64,000 nt of DNA, taken from positions 62,001 to 126,000 of the forward strand of contig JAEEMS010000021.1 in NCBI GenBank assembly GCA_016283355.1. Direction: 5' to 3'. The stretch comes from Elusimicrobiaceae bacterium (lineage in GTDB: Bacteria; Elusimicrobiota; Elusimicrobia; Elusimicrobiales; Elusimicrobiaceae). A program made the translations under genes and the position numbers. The notes beneath the pieces were generated by a model. That model saw only the letters and a program-made list of their open reading frames with translations, searched no databases and was not told where the DNA came from. Position 1 is the first letter of the stretch. The number at the start of each line of letters is the position of its first letter. Positions 50,441 to 59,292 of the stretch are shown here, piece by piece.

Positions 50441-51349
50441 TTACTTTCCTTGCGTTACGCGTTTCCACGCGTCCATAAAATCTTTCGGAACAGGGGCTTC
50501 AAAACAAAGCTTTTTATCTGTAAGAGGATGTTTAAATTCAATTTTCCGCGCGTGGAGCATTAGTCGTTCGGCGGTAGCTCCTTTGTAGAGCCAATCCCCC
50601 AACACAGGGTACCCCAACCAATTGAGGTGTACACGCAGTTGGTTGGTACGCCCAGTACGCGGATAGAGTTCAATGTAAGTAAATCCGTTTTTACGCTCGA
50701 GTACCTTATAATCGGTAATAGCTTCGCGTCCTACTTCTGAAGCTTTAATTTTGCCGCCAGCCACACGGCCAATCGGTACATCAATGGTGCCTTTATCGTC
50801 GGGCACTTCTCCGCAGGCGATAGAGTGATACGTTTTGTGTACTTCACGGTTGGCAAATAAAGAAACCATTTCTGCCTGAAATTCTTTCGTTTTGGCTACC
50901 ACCATTACGCCGCTTGTTTCTCGGTCCAAACGGTGAACGAGCCCCGCACGTGGTATAGATGTATCAAAACCCTTAGGAGGGTTAGCCAGGATAATGGAAA
51001 CGAGGGTTTCTTCCGTAGAGAAAACAGTTTCGGGGTTTTCTTCCCAAATGGGGCTTTGTGGATGAACAAGCATCCCTGCCGGTTTGATGAGTACAAAAAA
51101 ATCTTTTGCATCATGAATCAGTAATTCTTTTAAATCGCGTTGTGCGTGTGCCTGCGGCAATGTAATAACGACCGTTTCTCCTCGGGTCAGCGGCCAGGAA
51201 GGTTTGACGGTTTTTCCGTCGACTGTTACTTTACCGTCCTTAATCATTTTTTGCACAATGGAACGGGATAAATCCGGCAGTTCATCTGTTACGAATACGT
51301 CTAATCGGCGGGTATATCCGTCAAATACAATTGTTTTTGTTTCAGGCAT
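50441..51349 (-). CDS. RluD/RluA-family pseudouridine synthase
   Basis: 302 residues. An S4 RNA-binding domain (about 15-75, RSIVQKMIKDGKVTVDG) is followed by the catalytic domain with HRLDRETSGVMVVAKT (catalytic Asp) and the YPRTGRTNQLRVHL block. RluD modifies helix 69 of 23S rRNA; the subfamily cannot be fixed from sequence alone. It overlaps the end of lgt by eight bases. Last gene of the phosphohexomutase-eno unit, ending 16 bases from the convergent GNAT gene. Confidence 0.94.
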   Translation of the reverse strand: MPETKTIVFDGYTRRLDVFVTDELPDLSRSIVQKMIKDGKVTVDGKTVKPSWPLTRGETVVITLPQAHAQRDLKELLIHDAKDFFVLIKPAGMLVHPQSPIWEENPETVFSTEETLVSIILANPPKGFDTSIPRAGLVHRLDRETSGVMVVAKTKEFQAEMVSLFANREVHKTYHSIACGEVPDDKGTIDVPIGRVAGGKIKASEVGREAITDYKVLERKNGFTYIELYPRTGRTNQLRVHLNWLGYPVLGDWLYKGATAERLMLHARKIEFKHPLTDKKLCFEAPVPKDFMDAWKRVTQGK

Positions 51350-52124
51350 GATGTCTTGTCCTTAATTTAAACCAAAGGGTAAGTGCAACCCCCGCAGCTA
51401 CCAGGGAAATACACTGTGAGGGGGACAATCCTAAGAAAAAATCCCCTCGGAAATCCCCTCGGAAAAATTCAATAATAAAACGCATTAAACTATATCCGAA
51501 TATGTAAGCCACCAGCACAGAACCTTCCTTGTGCGGACGTTGATAATAAAAATGTAACAAAGTAAAAAGGAGTAAATTCCCCACACATTCGTAGAGTTGG
51601 GTGGGATGGAGTGGTACGCCAAGCAAAGAAGGGGGAACCAATGCCTGCGGATGTGTGAATGTAACACCCCAAGGCAAAGAAGTAGGTTTTCCGTAGCAAC
51701 AACCGGCACAAAAACAGCCGATTCTACCCAAAGCATGCCCTAACGGCAGAGCAATAATCAAAAGATCCGCTGTTTTTGAAATGGGTAATTTTTTGCGTTT
51801 CATGTACCAAACCAGAGCGATAACCGCGGTAATCATTCCCCCGAAAAATACAAACCCATATCGGAAATCTCTGAGGATAGTTGCGATTTTTTGAATAAAA
51901 TTTGCTCCCAGTTCTTGCCATGAAACAATAATAAAAAGGAGTTTGGCCCCTACAATTGCTCCCACAAACGCAATAAAAAGAAGGTTCCAAAAAGTATCTT
52001 TATCCAAATTTATTTTTTTTAATCGAGGTAACAAATACAAGGCAGCGGCTGCGTAGCCCAACGCTGTCATTACCCCGTAGGTAGCTAATTCAAAGGACCC
52101 AATTTTTAGGAAAACAGGATGCAT
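51342..52124 (-). CDS. lgt: Prolipoprotein diacylglyceryl transferase Lgt
   Basis: A 260-residue inner-membrane enzyme that lipidates the Cys of lipobox proteins, several of which occur in this window. About seven membrane helices. The signature is HALGRIGCFCAGCCYGKP, with the catalytic Arg and conserved Gly. The C-terminal GYSLMRFIIEFFRGD motif is present. It overlaps the upstream stop by one base (TAATG) and rluD by eight. Confidence 0.96.
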   Translation of the reverse strand: MHPVFLKIGSFELATYGVMTALGYAAAALYLLPRLKKINLDKDTFWNLLFIAFVGAIVGAKLLFIIVSWQELGANFIQKIATILRDFRYGFVFFGGMITAVIALVWYMKRKKLPISKTADLLIIALPLGHALGRIGCFCAGCCYGKPTSLPWGVTFTHPQALVPPSLLGVPLHPTQLYECVGNLLLFTLLHFYYQRPHKEGSVLVAYIFGYSLMRFIIEFFRGDFRGDFFLGLSPSQCISLVAAGVALTLWFKLRTRHHA

Positions 52125-52735
52125 TAAAAATTCTCCCCGCGCAATGCGTTACGCATAAAAGGATTTTTCAATTTTTCTTCGCCGACACTGGAGCGGCAAC
52201 GGTCTGCATAACTATGTCCGGCGTATACGATGGTATCTTCCGGCAGAGCGGCAATCCGTTTTAAACTTTGTGCCATGGCACACGGGCTGGATGTGGGTAA
52301 ATCTACCCGTCCACATGCCCCCGGGAAAAGTGTATCTCCCGTAAAAAGATTATTCCCAATTTGTATGCACACGCAACCGGCTGTGTGGCCGGGCGTTGCC
52401 AAAACAGTAATTTCAAAAGGACCGATTCGCAAGTGTTGATCCCCTCGATAAGTGTGTAACAAGGCGGGAGCTAATCCGGACAAATCAACATCGCTTTCTT
52501 CCAAGTATGCTTTTAAACGGTACTTTTCTAAAAGTGTTTGTGAAAATTTAACATGGTCAAAATGTCCATGGGTAAACAATACGCCAATTAGATGTAAATT
52601 ATTTTTGGTAAGGGCTTCTTCAATGGTAGGTATATCCCATGCTGGGTCTATTAGCAAGGCATCTTTCCCGTCTGAAACGAGATAACAACAATTCGCCATG
52701 GGCCCTACAGAAAGGGGGGTTACTTTAATCGTCAT
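52124..52735 (-). CDS. MBL-fold metallo-hydrolase (glyoxalase II-like)
   Basis: 203 residues from ATG 52735. Metal ligands are FTHGHFDHVKF (HxHxDH), TPGHTAGC, FTGDTLFPGACGR (bridging Asp) and YAGHSY (late His). Length matches single-domain glyoxalase II-like hydrolases that cleave thioesters. Substrate unproven. It overlaps the ftsB end by 11 bases and is coupled to lgt. Confidence 0.93.
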   Translation of the reverse strand: MTIKVTPLSVGPMANCCYLVSDGKDALLIDPAWDIPTIEEALTKNNLHLIGVLFTHGHFDHVKFSQTLLEKYRLKAYLEESDVDLSGLAPALLHTYRGDQHLRIGPFEITVLATPGHTAGCVCIQIGNNLFTGDTLFPGACGRVDLPTSSPCAMAQSLKRIAALPEDTIVYAGHSYADRCRSSVGEEKLKNPFMRNALRGENF

Positions 52736-53015
52736 TTGCAAACCTAAATTCTATCTCGCCCGGTTTTACCATGTGGTATTCACTGCGGGCTAATGCTTCT
52801 AATACTTGTGGATTTTGTTGTTGTAACTCTTGCAAGCGAACTTGCAATACTTCGTATTGTTTCTCCAACGCGCGTTGCCGCTGCGCAAGGCGGCGCATCT
52901 CTAGCTTATTGTGCAATAAACTTGCGATACTACTGCCCAGCACAAAAATACACAGCAAAACAATCCCGACGGCACCAAGCAACATTTTTTGTTTAGGGGT
53001 TAATTTTTCTAACAT
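52725..53015 (-). CDS. FtsB/DivIC-type division protein
   Basis: 96 residues. One N-terminal membrane helix (about 14-32) is followed by a leucine-zipper-like coiled coil (LAQRQRALEKQYEVLQVRLQ) and a short domain with AARSEY-like LARSEYHMVKPGE. The latter matches the family signature (A-R-x-x-Y-x-M-x-x-P-G-E). It works with FtsL/FtsQ in the divisome. Encoded between enolase and the metallo-hydrolase, as is common (eno-ftsB). Confidence 0.93.
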   Translation of the reverse strand: MLEKLTPKQKMLLGAVGIVLLCIFVLGSSIASLLHNKLEMRRLAQRQRALEKQYEVLQVRLQELQQQNPQVLEALARSEYHMVKPGEIEFRFANDD

Positions 53016-53017
53016 AA

Positions 53018-54289
53018 TTATTTCTTAAACACGCAATCCTTTGCATAGCGTGCTTTCTTGCCCAACTCTGCTTCTATTTGTAATAAACGATTATATTTGG
53101 CCGTACGTTCAGAGCGGGCTGGAGCTCCGGTCTTGATAGCCCCTGCATTTGTGGCCACAGCCAAATCGGCAATAAAAGTATCTTCCGTTTCGCCGGAGCG
53201 GTGGGATATAATGCAAGTATATCCGTGTTTTTGTGCAAGTTGCATTACATCGATTGTTTCCGAAACGGTTCCAATTTGATTTACCTTAATTAAGATACTG
53301 TTAGCGGCCTGTTTTTCAATGCCTAGTGTTAAGCGTTGTGGGTTTGTAACAAACAAATCATCGCCAACTAAATTTATTTTTTTACCCAATTTTTCGGTAA
53401 GGTATTTCCACCCATCCCAATCATCTTCCTGCAAAGGATCTTCTATGGAGATTATCGGATAATGTTTGCACCAATTTGTATAAATGGAACAGAGTTCGTT
53501 AGAAGAATAGAGTTTTCCTTCAAAATGATAAGCCCCGTTGGTAAAGAATTCACTGGCCGCGCAGTCCATAGCCAAAGAGATATCTTCGTGCCCCGCTTTT
53601 TTGGCCGATTTTAAAATTGTTTTCAATACGTTTTCGTGTTTGGTAATTTTGGGTGCGAAGCCGCCTTCATCTCCCACGGCAATTACAAGGCCTTCTTCTT
53701 GAAGCAAACGGCGAAGGGTGTGGTAGATTTCGGTGGAAGCGCGTAATGCTTCCGCAAAAGTGGGGGCGTGCGTGGGCACAATCATAAATTCCTGTACGTC
53801 CAACCCGGAGTCGGCGTGTTTTCCACCGTTTATAATGTTGAGCATTGGGGTAGGTAATAAATAGGAAACGTGAGGCAAGTGATATACATTCCGTAAATGT
53901 TGGTACAGGGGGACTTGGGCACTGTGACTGCCTGCCCGTAGTACCGCCATGGAAATAGCTAATAGAGCATTTGCCCCCAAGTTGGATTTAAGGGCTGTTC
54001 CGTCCATGGAAATCATTTTTTCGTCTATTTGGCGGATATCAAAGGGGTCGAGCCCTGCAAGATGTTGGCTGATGTGGTGGACATTTTCTATGGCTTTCAA
54101 AACACCTTTTCCGTTGTAACGCGGGCCGCCGTCTCGCAGTTCAAGGGCTTCATGCGAACCGGTGGAAGCGCCGCTGGGTACAGAAGCTGTGCCAACGTTT
54201 CCATCATCCAATACAACCGTTGCCGCTACCGTGGGGAAACCGCGGGAATCCAAAACTTCCCGGGCGATTATTTTTTGAATACGTACCAT
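53018..54289 (-). CDS. eno: Enolase
   Basis: A 423-residue glycolytic enzyme converting 2-phosphoglycerate to phosphoenolpyruvate. Start ATG 54289 with GAGGAA, not the TTG upstream. Motifs are AREVLDSRGFPTVAATV, GASTGSHEALELRD, SIEDPLQEDDW, GDDLFVTNP, LIKVNQIGTVSET (catalytic Lys) and SHRSGETEDTFIADL. All key residues are present. It follows the phosphohexomutase gene by 27 bases, so sugar phosphate enzymes are grouped. Confidence 0.98.
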   Translation of the reverse strand: MVRIQKIIAREVLDSRGFPTVAATVVLDDGNVGTASVPSGASTGSHEALELRDGGPRYNGKGVLKAIENVHHISQHLAGLDPFDIRQIDEKMISMDGTALKSNLGANALLAISMAVLRAGSHSAQVPLYQHLRNVYHLPHVSYLLPTPMLNIINGGKHADSGLDVQEFMIVPTHAPTFAEALRASTEIYHTLRRLLQEEGLVIAVGDEGGFAPKITKHENVLKTILKSAKKAGHEDISLAMDCAASEFFTNGAYHFEGKLYSSNELCSIYTNWCKHYPIISIEDPLQEDDWDGWKYLTEKLGKKINLVGDDLFVTNPQRLTLGIEKQAANSILIKVNQIGTVSETIDVMQLAQKHGYTCIISHRSGETEDTFIADLAVATNAGAIKTGAPARSERTAKYNRLLQIEAELGKKARYAKDCVFKK

Positions 54290-54316
54290 ACGATTCCTCG
54301 TTGCCAAAAGGGGCAA

Positions 54317-55801
54317 CTAAACAATGCTTTCGATTATTTTTTTCCCTTCTTTTATAAGCACGGCAGGCAATTTTTCGTCCTGAGCTTCGGCGTAAATGCG
54401 GATGAGATGTTCCGTGCTGGACGGGCGGATGGCCAACCAACTGCCACCTTTCAAGATAAACTTGAACCCATCCGTGGAGTCAATACGCCAAACGGAAGTT
54501 TTATGAATCGAAAGAGGTGGCTTGATATCCAACCGTTCCATGATGCGGTTGATTTCAGTTTCCGTCTTGGGGATACTAACTTTTTGGTCAAATAGCGGGG
54601 TGTATCTTTTGTAAAAATCTTTTTTAAGTTGTTTAAAAGTTTTCTTTTCGGTTGCCAGCATATCTACGGCAAGAAAACAGGCGAGCAATCCGTCTTTATC
54701 CGGGATGTGTCCGGCTACAGCAATTCCGCCGGATTCTTCCATTCCCATTAAATATTGTCCGCTGATCATAAGATCCGTAATGTATTTAAATCCAACGGGA
54801 GTATCACGCAACATCAAGCCGTTTGCTTTGGCTACTTGATCTACTAAACTGGATGTAATTACGCTGCGGCAAATGCGACCTCTGCGTTTTTTATTGCGGA
54901 CCAAATGGTCCAAAATCATAGGAGCAATCTCGTTGGGAGAAATCCAATTTCCATCGGGGTCAATGAGCCCGAATTTATCACAGTCCGGGTTGCAGGCAAT
55001 TCCCAAATGCATTTTTTTGGCTACAACTAATTTTTTAAGTTCCGTTAAGCTTACAGGGCCCGCATTGGGAGTTTTTCCACCAAAGAGGACATCATCCCCT
55101 TCATGGATACCTTCCACGGTAATTTTATGTTTCTCCAAAAAATCGCGCAGATAGTATTTTGCGGAACCGAACAACGGATCTATCGCTATTTTAAGATGGG
55201 ATTGTTTGAGTGCCCGTGTGTTGATGAGCCCTTCCAAATGAGCCAAATATTCTTTACGGAAATCTTTGGTAACGGCGGCCGCATTGAGATGCCCGAAATC
55301 TGTAGAAGATGCTTTCAAAATTTGGGCACCGGGGCCGGGGATTCGTTTTTCGATATCCTCCACAATTTCGTTGTTTGCAATGCCCCCATAGAAGGAAATC
55401 CATTTCAAGCCGCCTACATTATATTGTCCTTCACTACCGGTGATAACGATGGCGCCCAACGCTCCTTCTGTAATAACAGCCCATTCCGCCACGGGGGTGG
55501 GCAGCGGTTTTTCGGAGACGATAACAGAAATCCCGTTTTGTGCCAAAGCGTTAGCGGCCACGTAAGCCAGCTCTTTGGACAAAAAGCGGGTATCAAACCC
55601 CACTAATACAAGAGGTTTTTTCTGTTTAACGGCGTTTTGGGCACATTGCTTTTTGTATCCTTCGCCATCAAAACCGTAAAAAGGATGCTCCAAAATATGT
55701 TCGGAAATCCCGTATGCCAACCGTTGTACAGACTGCGCCGTCAAGCCATCTGCCAAAATGGACCGGAAACCGGCCGTGCTAAATTTAAGTTGTTCGCTCA
55801 T
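54317..55801 (-). CDS. Alpha-D-phosphohexomutase (phosphoglucomutase/phosphomannomutase family), atypical active-site loops
   Basis: 494 residues from ATG 55801. Four-domain fold: FSTAGFRSIL, phosphoserine loop region IVITGSEGQYNVGGLKW, metal loop ACNPDCDKFGLID, sugar-specificity loop MEESGGIAV and the phosphate-binding loop RPSSTEHLIRIY. The usual TASHNP loop is TGSEGQ (Ser retained). The usual DPDxDR metal loop is NPDCDK, with the first ligand Asn and Arg to Lys. It may be active with altered specificity. A TGCTATAAT lies nine bases before the ATG. First gene of the eno unit. Confidence 0.85.
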   Translation of the reverse strand: MSEQLKFSTAGFRSILADGLTAQSVQRLAYGISEHILEHPFYGFDGEGYKKQCAQNAVKQKKPLVLVGFDTRFLSKELAYVAANALAQNGISVIVSEKPLPTPVAEWAVITEGALGAIVITGSEGQYNVGGLKWISFYGGIANNEIVEDIEKRIPGPGAQILKASSTDFGHLNAAAVTKDFRKEYLAHLEGLINTRALKQSHLKIAIDPLFGSAKYYLRDFLEKHKITVEGIHEGDDVLFGGKTPNAGPVSLTELKKLVVAKKMHLGIACNPDCDKFGLIDPDGNWISPNEIAPMILDHLVRNKKRRGRICRSVITSSLVDQVAKANGLMLRDTPVGFKYITDLMISGQYLMGMEESGGIAVAGHIPDKDGLLACFLAVDMLATEKKTFKQLKKDFYKRYTPLFDQKVSIPKTETEINRIMERLDIKPPLSIHKTSVWRIDSTDGFKFILKGGSWLAIRPSSTEHLIRIYAEAQDEKLPAVLIKEGKKIIESIV

Positions 55802-55810
55802 CGTGCACCT

Positions 55811-55819
55811 ATTATAGCA
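55811..55819 (-). promoter_or_regulatory. Extended -10 promoter for the phosphohexomutase-eno operon
   Basis: TGCTATAAT on the minus strand, nine bases before the ATG at 55801; implies a 5' leader of about two bases. Confidence 0.5.
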
Positions 55820-55852
55820 AAATTTCTGCAAAAAGACATACCATAGGAAAAA

Positions 55853-55861
55853 TGCTACAAT
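55853..55861 (+). promoter_or_regulatory. Extended -10 promoter for rlmN
   Basis: TGCTACAAT, 30 bases before the rlmN ATG, which has an AAGGA ribosome site. Confidence 0.45.
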
Positions 55862-55891
55862 AAAACTAATTATCTGTACAAGGACCCCAGC

Positions 55892-56914
55892 ATGAATTTT
55901 GAATCAATCAAACAATATATCAAAGAGGCAGGGTTGCCCAGTTTTCGTATCAAACAAGTGCAAGAAGCTCTTTTTAAAAAAGGGATCTCTTCTTGGGACG
56001 AAGCTACCAACCTCCCCACTGATTTACGCGAAAATTTAAAGAAAAATTACCCGATTCTTTGTTTTAAAGTAAGCAAAATTTTATGTTCCCAAAAAGATAA
56101 AGTTGCCAAAGCATTGTTGACGTTGCACGATGGATTGCAAATAGAAACCGTATTGCTTAAACCGCAGGATAGTTGGAGTGTATGTGTGTCTTCTCAAGTG
56201 GGGTGTGCAATGCGTTGTGCTTTTTGCAGTACCGGTAAAATGGGATTTAAGCGAGATTTAACACAAGAAGAAATAACGGACCAAGTGTTAATGTGGTACC
56301 AATACATTCACCGAGAAAAACTGGGAGATCGTATCGGAAGCGTCGTTTTTATGGGGATGGGGGAGCCACTGCTTAATTATGTAAATGTTGTAAAGGCAGC
56401 ACGGGAGCTTTCCAGTGCGGACTTTTTGAATATCGGGGCACGTCATATTTCTGTTTCCACCTCGGGTATAGCGGATAAATTACATAAACTGGCCGTGGAT
56501 TTACCACAAGCAAATTTGGCGCTTTCATTGCACAATGCCGACAATGCGGAACGGTCCAAACTAATGCCGGTCAACCGTAAATTCGATTTGGAAGATTTAC
56601 GAAAAGCTTTAGAAGAATATATTGCCATGACGGGCCGTCAGGTTTTTTTGGAATATGCCGTTATTGAAAATGTGAACAGTCGGCCGGAACATCTGCGTAA
56701 GTTGGCCGATTGGATTTACAGTATTAAAGATAATTATTTGTTGCACGTAAACTTAATTGCGTGTAATTTAGGACGCGGCGAAAAAACGGAGGATGTTGTT
56801 GTGAAAGATTTTGCGGCAGGGTTAAAAGCCATGGGGATAGGAGTAACAATCCGCAAAAGTATGGGCAACGATATTCTGGCCGCTTGTGGGCAATTAGCCG
56901 GTCAAAAAAGATAG
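55892..56914 (+). CDS. rlmN: Dual-specificity RNA methyltransferase RlmN
   Basis: A 340-residue radical SAM enzyme methylating C2 of A2503 in 23S rRNA and A37 in some tRNAs. Cluster Cys are VGCAMRCAFCSTG (C-x3-C-x2-C). The methyl-carrying Cys lies near the C-terminus in DILAACGQLAG. GMGEPLLN and ISVSTSGIADK are family blocks. Length slightly below E. coli (384). First gene of rlmN-lipoprotein-queC. Confidence 0.97.
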   Translation: MNFESIKQYIKEAGLPSFRIKQVQEALFKKGISSWDEATNLPTDLRENLKKNYPILCFKVSKILCSQKDKVAKALLTLHDGLQIETVLLKPQDSWSVCVSSQVGCAMRCAFCSTGKMGFKRDLTQEEITDQVLMWYQYIHREKLGDRIGSVVFMGMGEPLLNYVNVVKAARELSSADFLNIGARHISVSTSGIADKLHKLAVDLPQANLALSLHNADNAERSKLMPVNRKFDLEDLRKALEEYIAMTGRQVFLEYAVIENVNSRPEHLRKLADWIYSIKDNYLLHVNLIACNLGRGEKTEDVVVKDFAAGLKAMGIGVTIRKSMGNDILAACGQLAGQKR

Positions 56915-56922
56915 GAGCGTAT

Positions 56923-57354
56923 ATGAAAAAAATAATGTTTTTAAGTATTTTGTTAGCGGTGGGTTGTGCTACGCTGGATAACAGTTCATTGGATTGGATT
57001 CCGATTGGGCCGGAGTTTCATGCAACGGACCCTGCTCAAATTCAGGTAGTTTCCAGCCGTAAAGAGATTACACGTGCTTACGGAACAATTGGTTTGTTGC
57101 GTGTGCGGAATTTAAAACCTGGGCGGGACTCTTTAAAATACGGGGTAGAAAGAGGCCGTAAGTTTATTGCCAGTAAAGGGGCGGATGCTATGTTGTTAGG
57201 GCAATACAACAGTGCCGCGGAAGGGGATTTGGATCCGCGTGTGACATTGGCCATTTATGCCATTAAATATATGGATACCGTGACGGAAAAAGATCAAAAA
57301 GCCATTGACGATTTTGAAGTATTGGGAATTTTGGATGAACAAAATATCGAATAA
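56923..57354 (+). CDS. Small lipoprotein of unknown function
   Basis: 143 residues from ATG 56923 with AGGAG. Signal peptide and lipobox LAVGC (Cys14). The mature part has a compact alpha/beta look (IQVVSSRKEITRAYGTIGLLRV, YGVERGRKFIASKGADAMLLGQY), a pattern seen in small outer-membrane lipoproteins with an N-terminal DUF4156-like core. No confident family. The end overlaps queC by 20 bases. Confidence 0.75.
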   Translation: MKKIMFLSILLAVGCATLDNSSLDWIPIGPEFHATDPAQIQVVSSRKEITRAYGTIGLLRVRNLKPGRDSLKYGVERGRKFIASKGADAMLLGQYNSAAEGDLDPRVTLAIYAIKYMDTVTEKDQKAIDDFEVLGILDEQNIE

Positions 57355-58069
57355 AGTAGCCACTCCCTTTGCCGTAAAACGGAAACCGGGTTTTTCACGT
57401 AAAAAAGCGGTGGTGTTGTTTTCCAGCGGGCTGGATTCTACTACTTGCTTATACTGGGCTTTGGCTAACGGCTACACTTGTGAAACATTAAGTATTTCTT
57501 ACGGGCAACGACACGAAAAAGAAATTCAAACGGCTCGCAAAATCGGGCAGAAATTAGGAATTAAACAACATTTTATTACGCTTGATTTGCCGTGGCTTTC
57601 TCCGGTTTGTTCGTTGATTGACATGCACCAGAAATTGCCGGACGTTCCGGTAGAAAAAATCCCAACCGAAGGGATTCCCTCTACCTATGTGCCGGGAAGA
57701 AATTTACTTTTTTTATCATTGGCCTCTTCTTTGGCGGATAGTATCGGTGCCGATTGTATTATTGCGGGCCCCAACGCAGTGGATTTTTCGGGGTATCCGG
57801 ATTGTTCGCCGGATTTTTACCGGGCAGCCGCTCAAGCCATTAATTTGGGGACCAAACTGGGCGTAACCGAAGGAATAGAGGTGTTGGCCCCTCTTATGTA
57901 TCTGTCAAAAGCGGAAATTGTTAAGTTGGCAGCTTCCTTAAAAGTTCCGTTTGAATGGACGTGGAGTTGTTATGCCGGAGGGGAAAAACCCTGCGGACAT
58001 TGTGATTCTTGTAAACTGCGCGCGAAAGGTTTTGAAGAAGCCGGCGTGCATGATACTGCATTAGATTAG
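57335..58069 (+). CDS. queC: 7-cyano-7-deazaguanine synthase QueC
   Basis: 244 residues. ATP pyrophosphatase loop FSSGLDSTTCLYWA, SISYGQRHEKEIQTA, family block YVPGRNLLFLSLASSLAD and zinc Cys at the end (CYAGGEKPCGHCDSCKLR). It converts 7-carboxy-7-deazaguanine to preQ0 in queuosine synthesis. Start ATG 57335 lies inside the lipoprotein gene, with a TTGGGAATTTTGG region upstream. Other que genes are not in the window. Confidence 0.95.
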   Translation: MNKISNKVATPFAVKRKPGFSRKKAVVLFSSGLDSTTCLYWALANGYTCETLSISYGQRHEKEIQTARKIGQKLGIKQHFITLDLPWLSPVCSLIDMHQKLPDVPVEKIPTEGIPSTYVPGRNLLFLSLASSLADSIGADCIIAGPNAVDFSGYPDCSPDFYRAAAQAINLGTKLGVTEGIEVLAPLMYLSKAEIVKLAASLKVPFEWTWSCYAGGEKPCGHCDSCKLRAKGFEEAGVHDTALD

Positions 58070-58077
58070 GAGCATTT

Positions 58078-58524
58078 ATGCATAAATTAATAGGAGTTCT
58101 GGTTTTATCGGTTGGGTTGGTAACGGGAGTATATGCACAAGAAAAAAAGGTGATTTTTCCTCTTCCTACAGTAACGGCGGCACAGAAAAAAGAGTTTAAA
58201 ATGCGCCGCAAACAACTCAATCAATTGGTCAAACAATATAAGAAAGCATCCGAAAAGGAAAAAACAGCCGTAAAGGACGAAGTGGAAAAAATTGTTTCTG
58301 CCGGAGTAGAGGACCATTTGTCTTACATGAAAAGTTATGTGGCACAGCAGCGGGAACGATTGGACCGTTGGGAAGCTAAAATTCGGGAAGATGAACAGAA
58401 TTTATCCAAAATCAAAGCGCAACGGGTAGAAGATTTGTTGACGGGTGTTGCCAAAGAAAAACACAAACAAGCCAAAAAACGGTGGAAAGCACAGTTAAAA
58501 GCGCAAAAAGCATCTTTGAAATAG
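58078..58524 (+). CDS. Secreted, highly basic helical protein
   Basis: 148 residues. A signal peptide ending VYAQ precedes an almost entirely Lys/Glu/Arg/Gln-rich helical region (MRRKQLNQLVKQYKKASEKE, VAQQRERLDRWEAKIREDEQ) and a Lys-rich tail. Likely a periplasmic coiled coil. It has no Cys and no recognised domain. Eight bases after queC and terminated by a strong hairpin. Confidence 0.72.
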   Translation: MHKLIGVLVLSVGLVTGVYAQEKKVIFPLPTVTAAQKKEFKMRRKQLNQLVKQYKKASEKEKTAVKDEVEKIVSAGVEDHLSYMKSYVAQQRERLDRWEAKIREDEQNLSKIKAQRVEDLLTGVAKEKHKQAKKRWKAQLKAQKASLK

Positions 58525-58550
58525 GACCTATTTTTATATAGGTCCTTTTT
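58523..58550 (+). terminator. Terminator of the rlmN-queC unit
   Basis: Stem AGGACCTAT / ATAGGTCCT with loop TTTTAT and TTTTT tail. Confidence 0.88.
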
Positions 58551-58560
58551 ACCCTGTGTT

Positions 58561-58613
58561 CTAGGTCTTTAGTCCCTTGTTATTTTCGCGTGTAATCGCT
58601 AAGATAAGGATAA
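58561..58613 (+). promoter_or_regulatory. Two-box leader, copy C (diverged)
   Basis: Box 1-like CTAGGTCTTTAGTCCCTTG (58561-58579) and box 2-like CTAAGATAAGGATAA (58599-58613). Spacing is shorter than in copies A and B (46 bases from box 1 to the start codon). Confidence 0.4.
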
Positions 58614-58625
58614 GGAGAATTTAAC

Positions 58626-59237
58626 GTGAAAAACAAAATTTTGCTAGCCGTACTTATCCTTTTTGTCTTTACGGTACCATCGTGCGCCGAAATAAATAAT
58701 TCTACTGAAATAACAGCGCTTACATTGTGTCAAATGGTAGAAGGCAATCCATATGGTACGCCTCTAAGGAATGCTCCATTTGCTGAGATGGTTGCCGACC
58801 CCGACCATGTTGCTTGGACAAAATGTGCAGATGTGGTTGGCCTTTGGAAGTATGGACGGCAGTATCTCCAATTCGAAAATACCGATGAAGGAAAGGCCCG
58901 GGCCCGGGCCCTCATTAACCGTACGATAGAAATTGCGGCCTTTATGAGTGCGCGACCCGCTATATACAACAAAAAGAACAAAAGCGTGGGATCTTACTTT
59001 CATTATTTAGCTGAAATTAATAATTCGCTTTGCCAAGTAACCAAAAGTTGTAATGGAAGGGGAAGTTATAAGTTCGGCGAAAATGGAACTGTAGTTTTTG
59101 TAAGCAAATCGCAAGAAGCTGCTGCCAAAACTGTAGCAAAGTTTCAAGAGGGCGGTAGCGGAGATGATATATATGGTTCCGGTAATAATGGCGGTGGGCC
59201 TAAAGTGAGTTTGATGCACATCAATTATTTTCGTTAA
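58626..59237 (+). CDS. Orphan secreted protein (203 residues)
   Basis: GTG start at 58626 with AAGGAGAAT. The signal peptide ends near VPSCAE; the C there is not in a classical lipobox. The mature protein has Cys residues at LCQMV, TKCADV, LCQVTKSCNG, and a Gly/Ser/Asn-rich C-terminal stretch (GGSGDDIYGSGNNGGG) before a short end. A GCCCGG tandem (58895-58910) encodes an Arg-Ala repeat. No family recognised. The leader resembles those of the 40114 and 40917 genes. Confidence 0.7.
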   Translation: MKNKILLAVLILFVFTVPSCAEINNSTEITALTLCQMVEGNPYGTPLRNAPFAEMVADPDHVAWTKCADVVGLWKYGRQYLQFENTDEGKARARALINRTIEIAAFMSARPAIYNKKNKSVGSYFHYLAEINNSLCQVTKSCNGRGSYKFGENGTVVFVSKSQEAAAKTVAKFQEGGSGDDIYGSGNNGGGPKVSLMHINYFR

Positions 59238-59251
59238 AGATAAAATTACAA

Positions 59252-59281
59252 AAAAAGCCCCGGTTGTGCCGGGGCTTTTTT
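59252..59281. terminator. Bidirectional terminator between secreted protein and ACT-domain genes
   Basis: Stem AAAAAGCCCCGG / CCGGGGCTTTTT with loop TTGTG; A/T arms give U-runs on both strands. Confidence 0.9.
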
Positions 59282-59292
59282 GCGAGAATTTT

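Noticed and set aside
54029-54595. 188-codon plus-strand frame across the eno/phosphohexomutase junction
   Set aside because: Antisense to two conserved enzymes with no start signals; shadow frame.
58895-58910. GCCCGG tandem repeat
   Set aside because: Lies inside a coding frame as an Arg-Ala repeat and is only 16 bases long; not a regulatory site or array.
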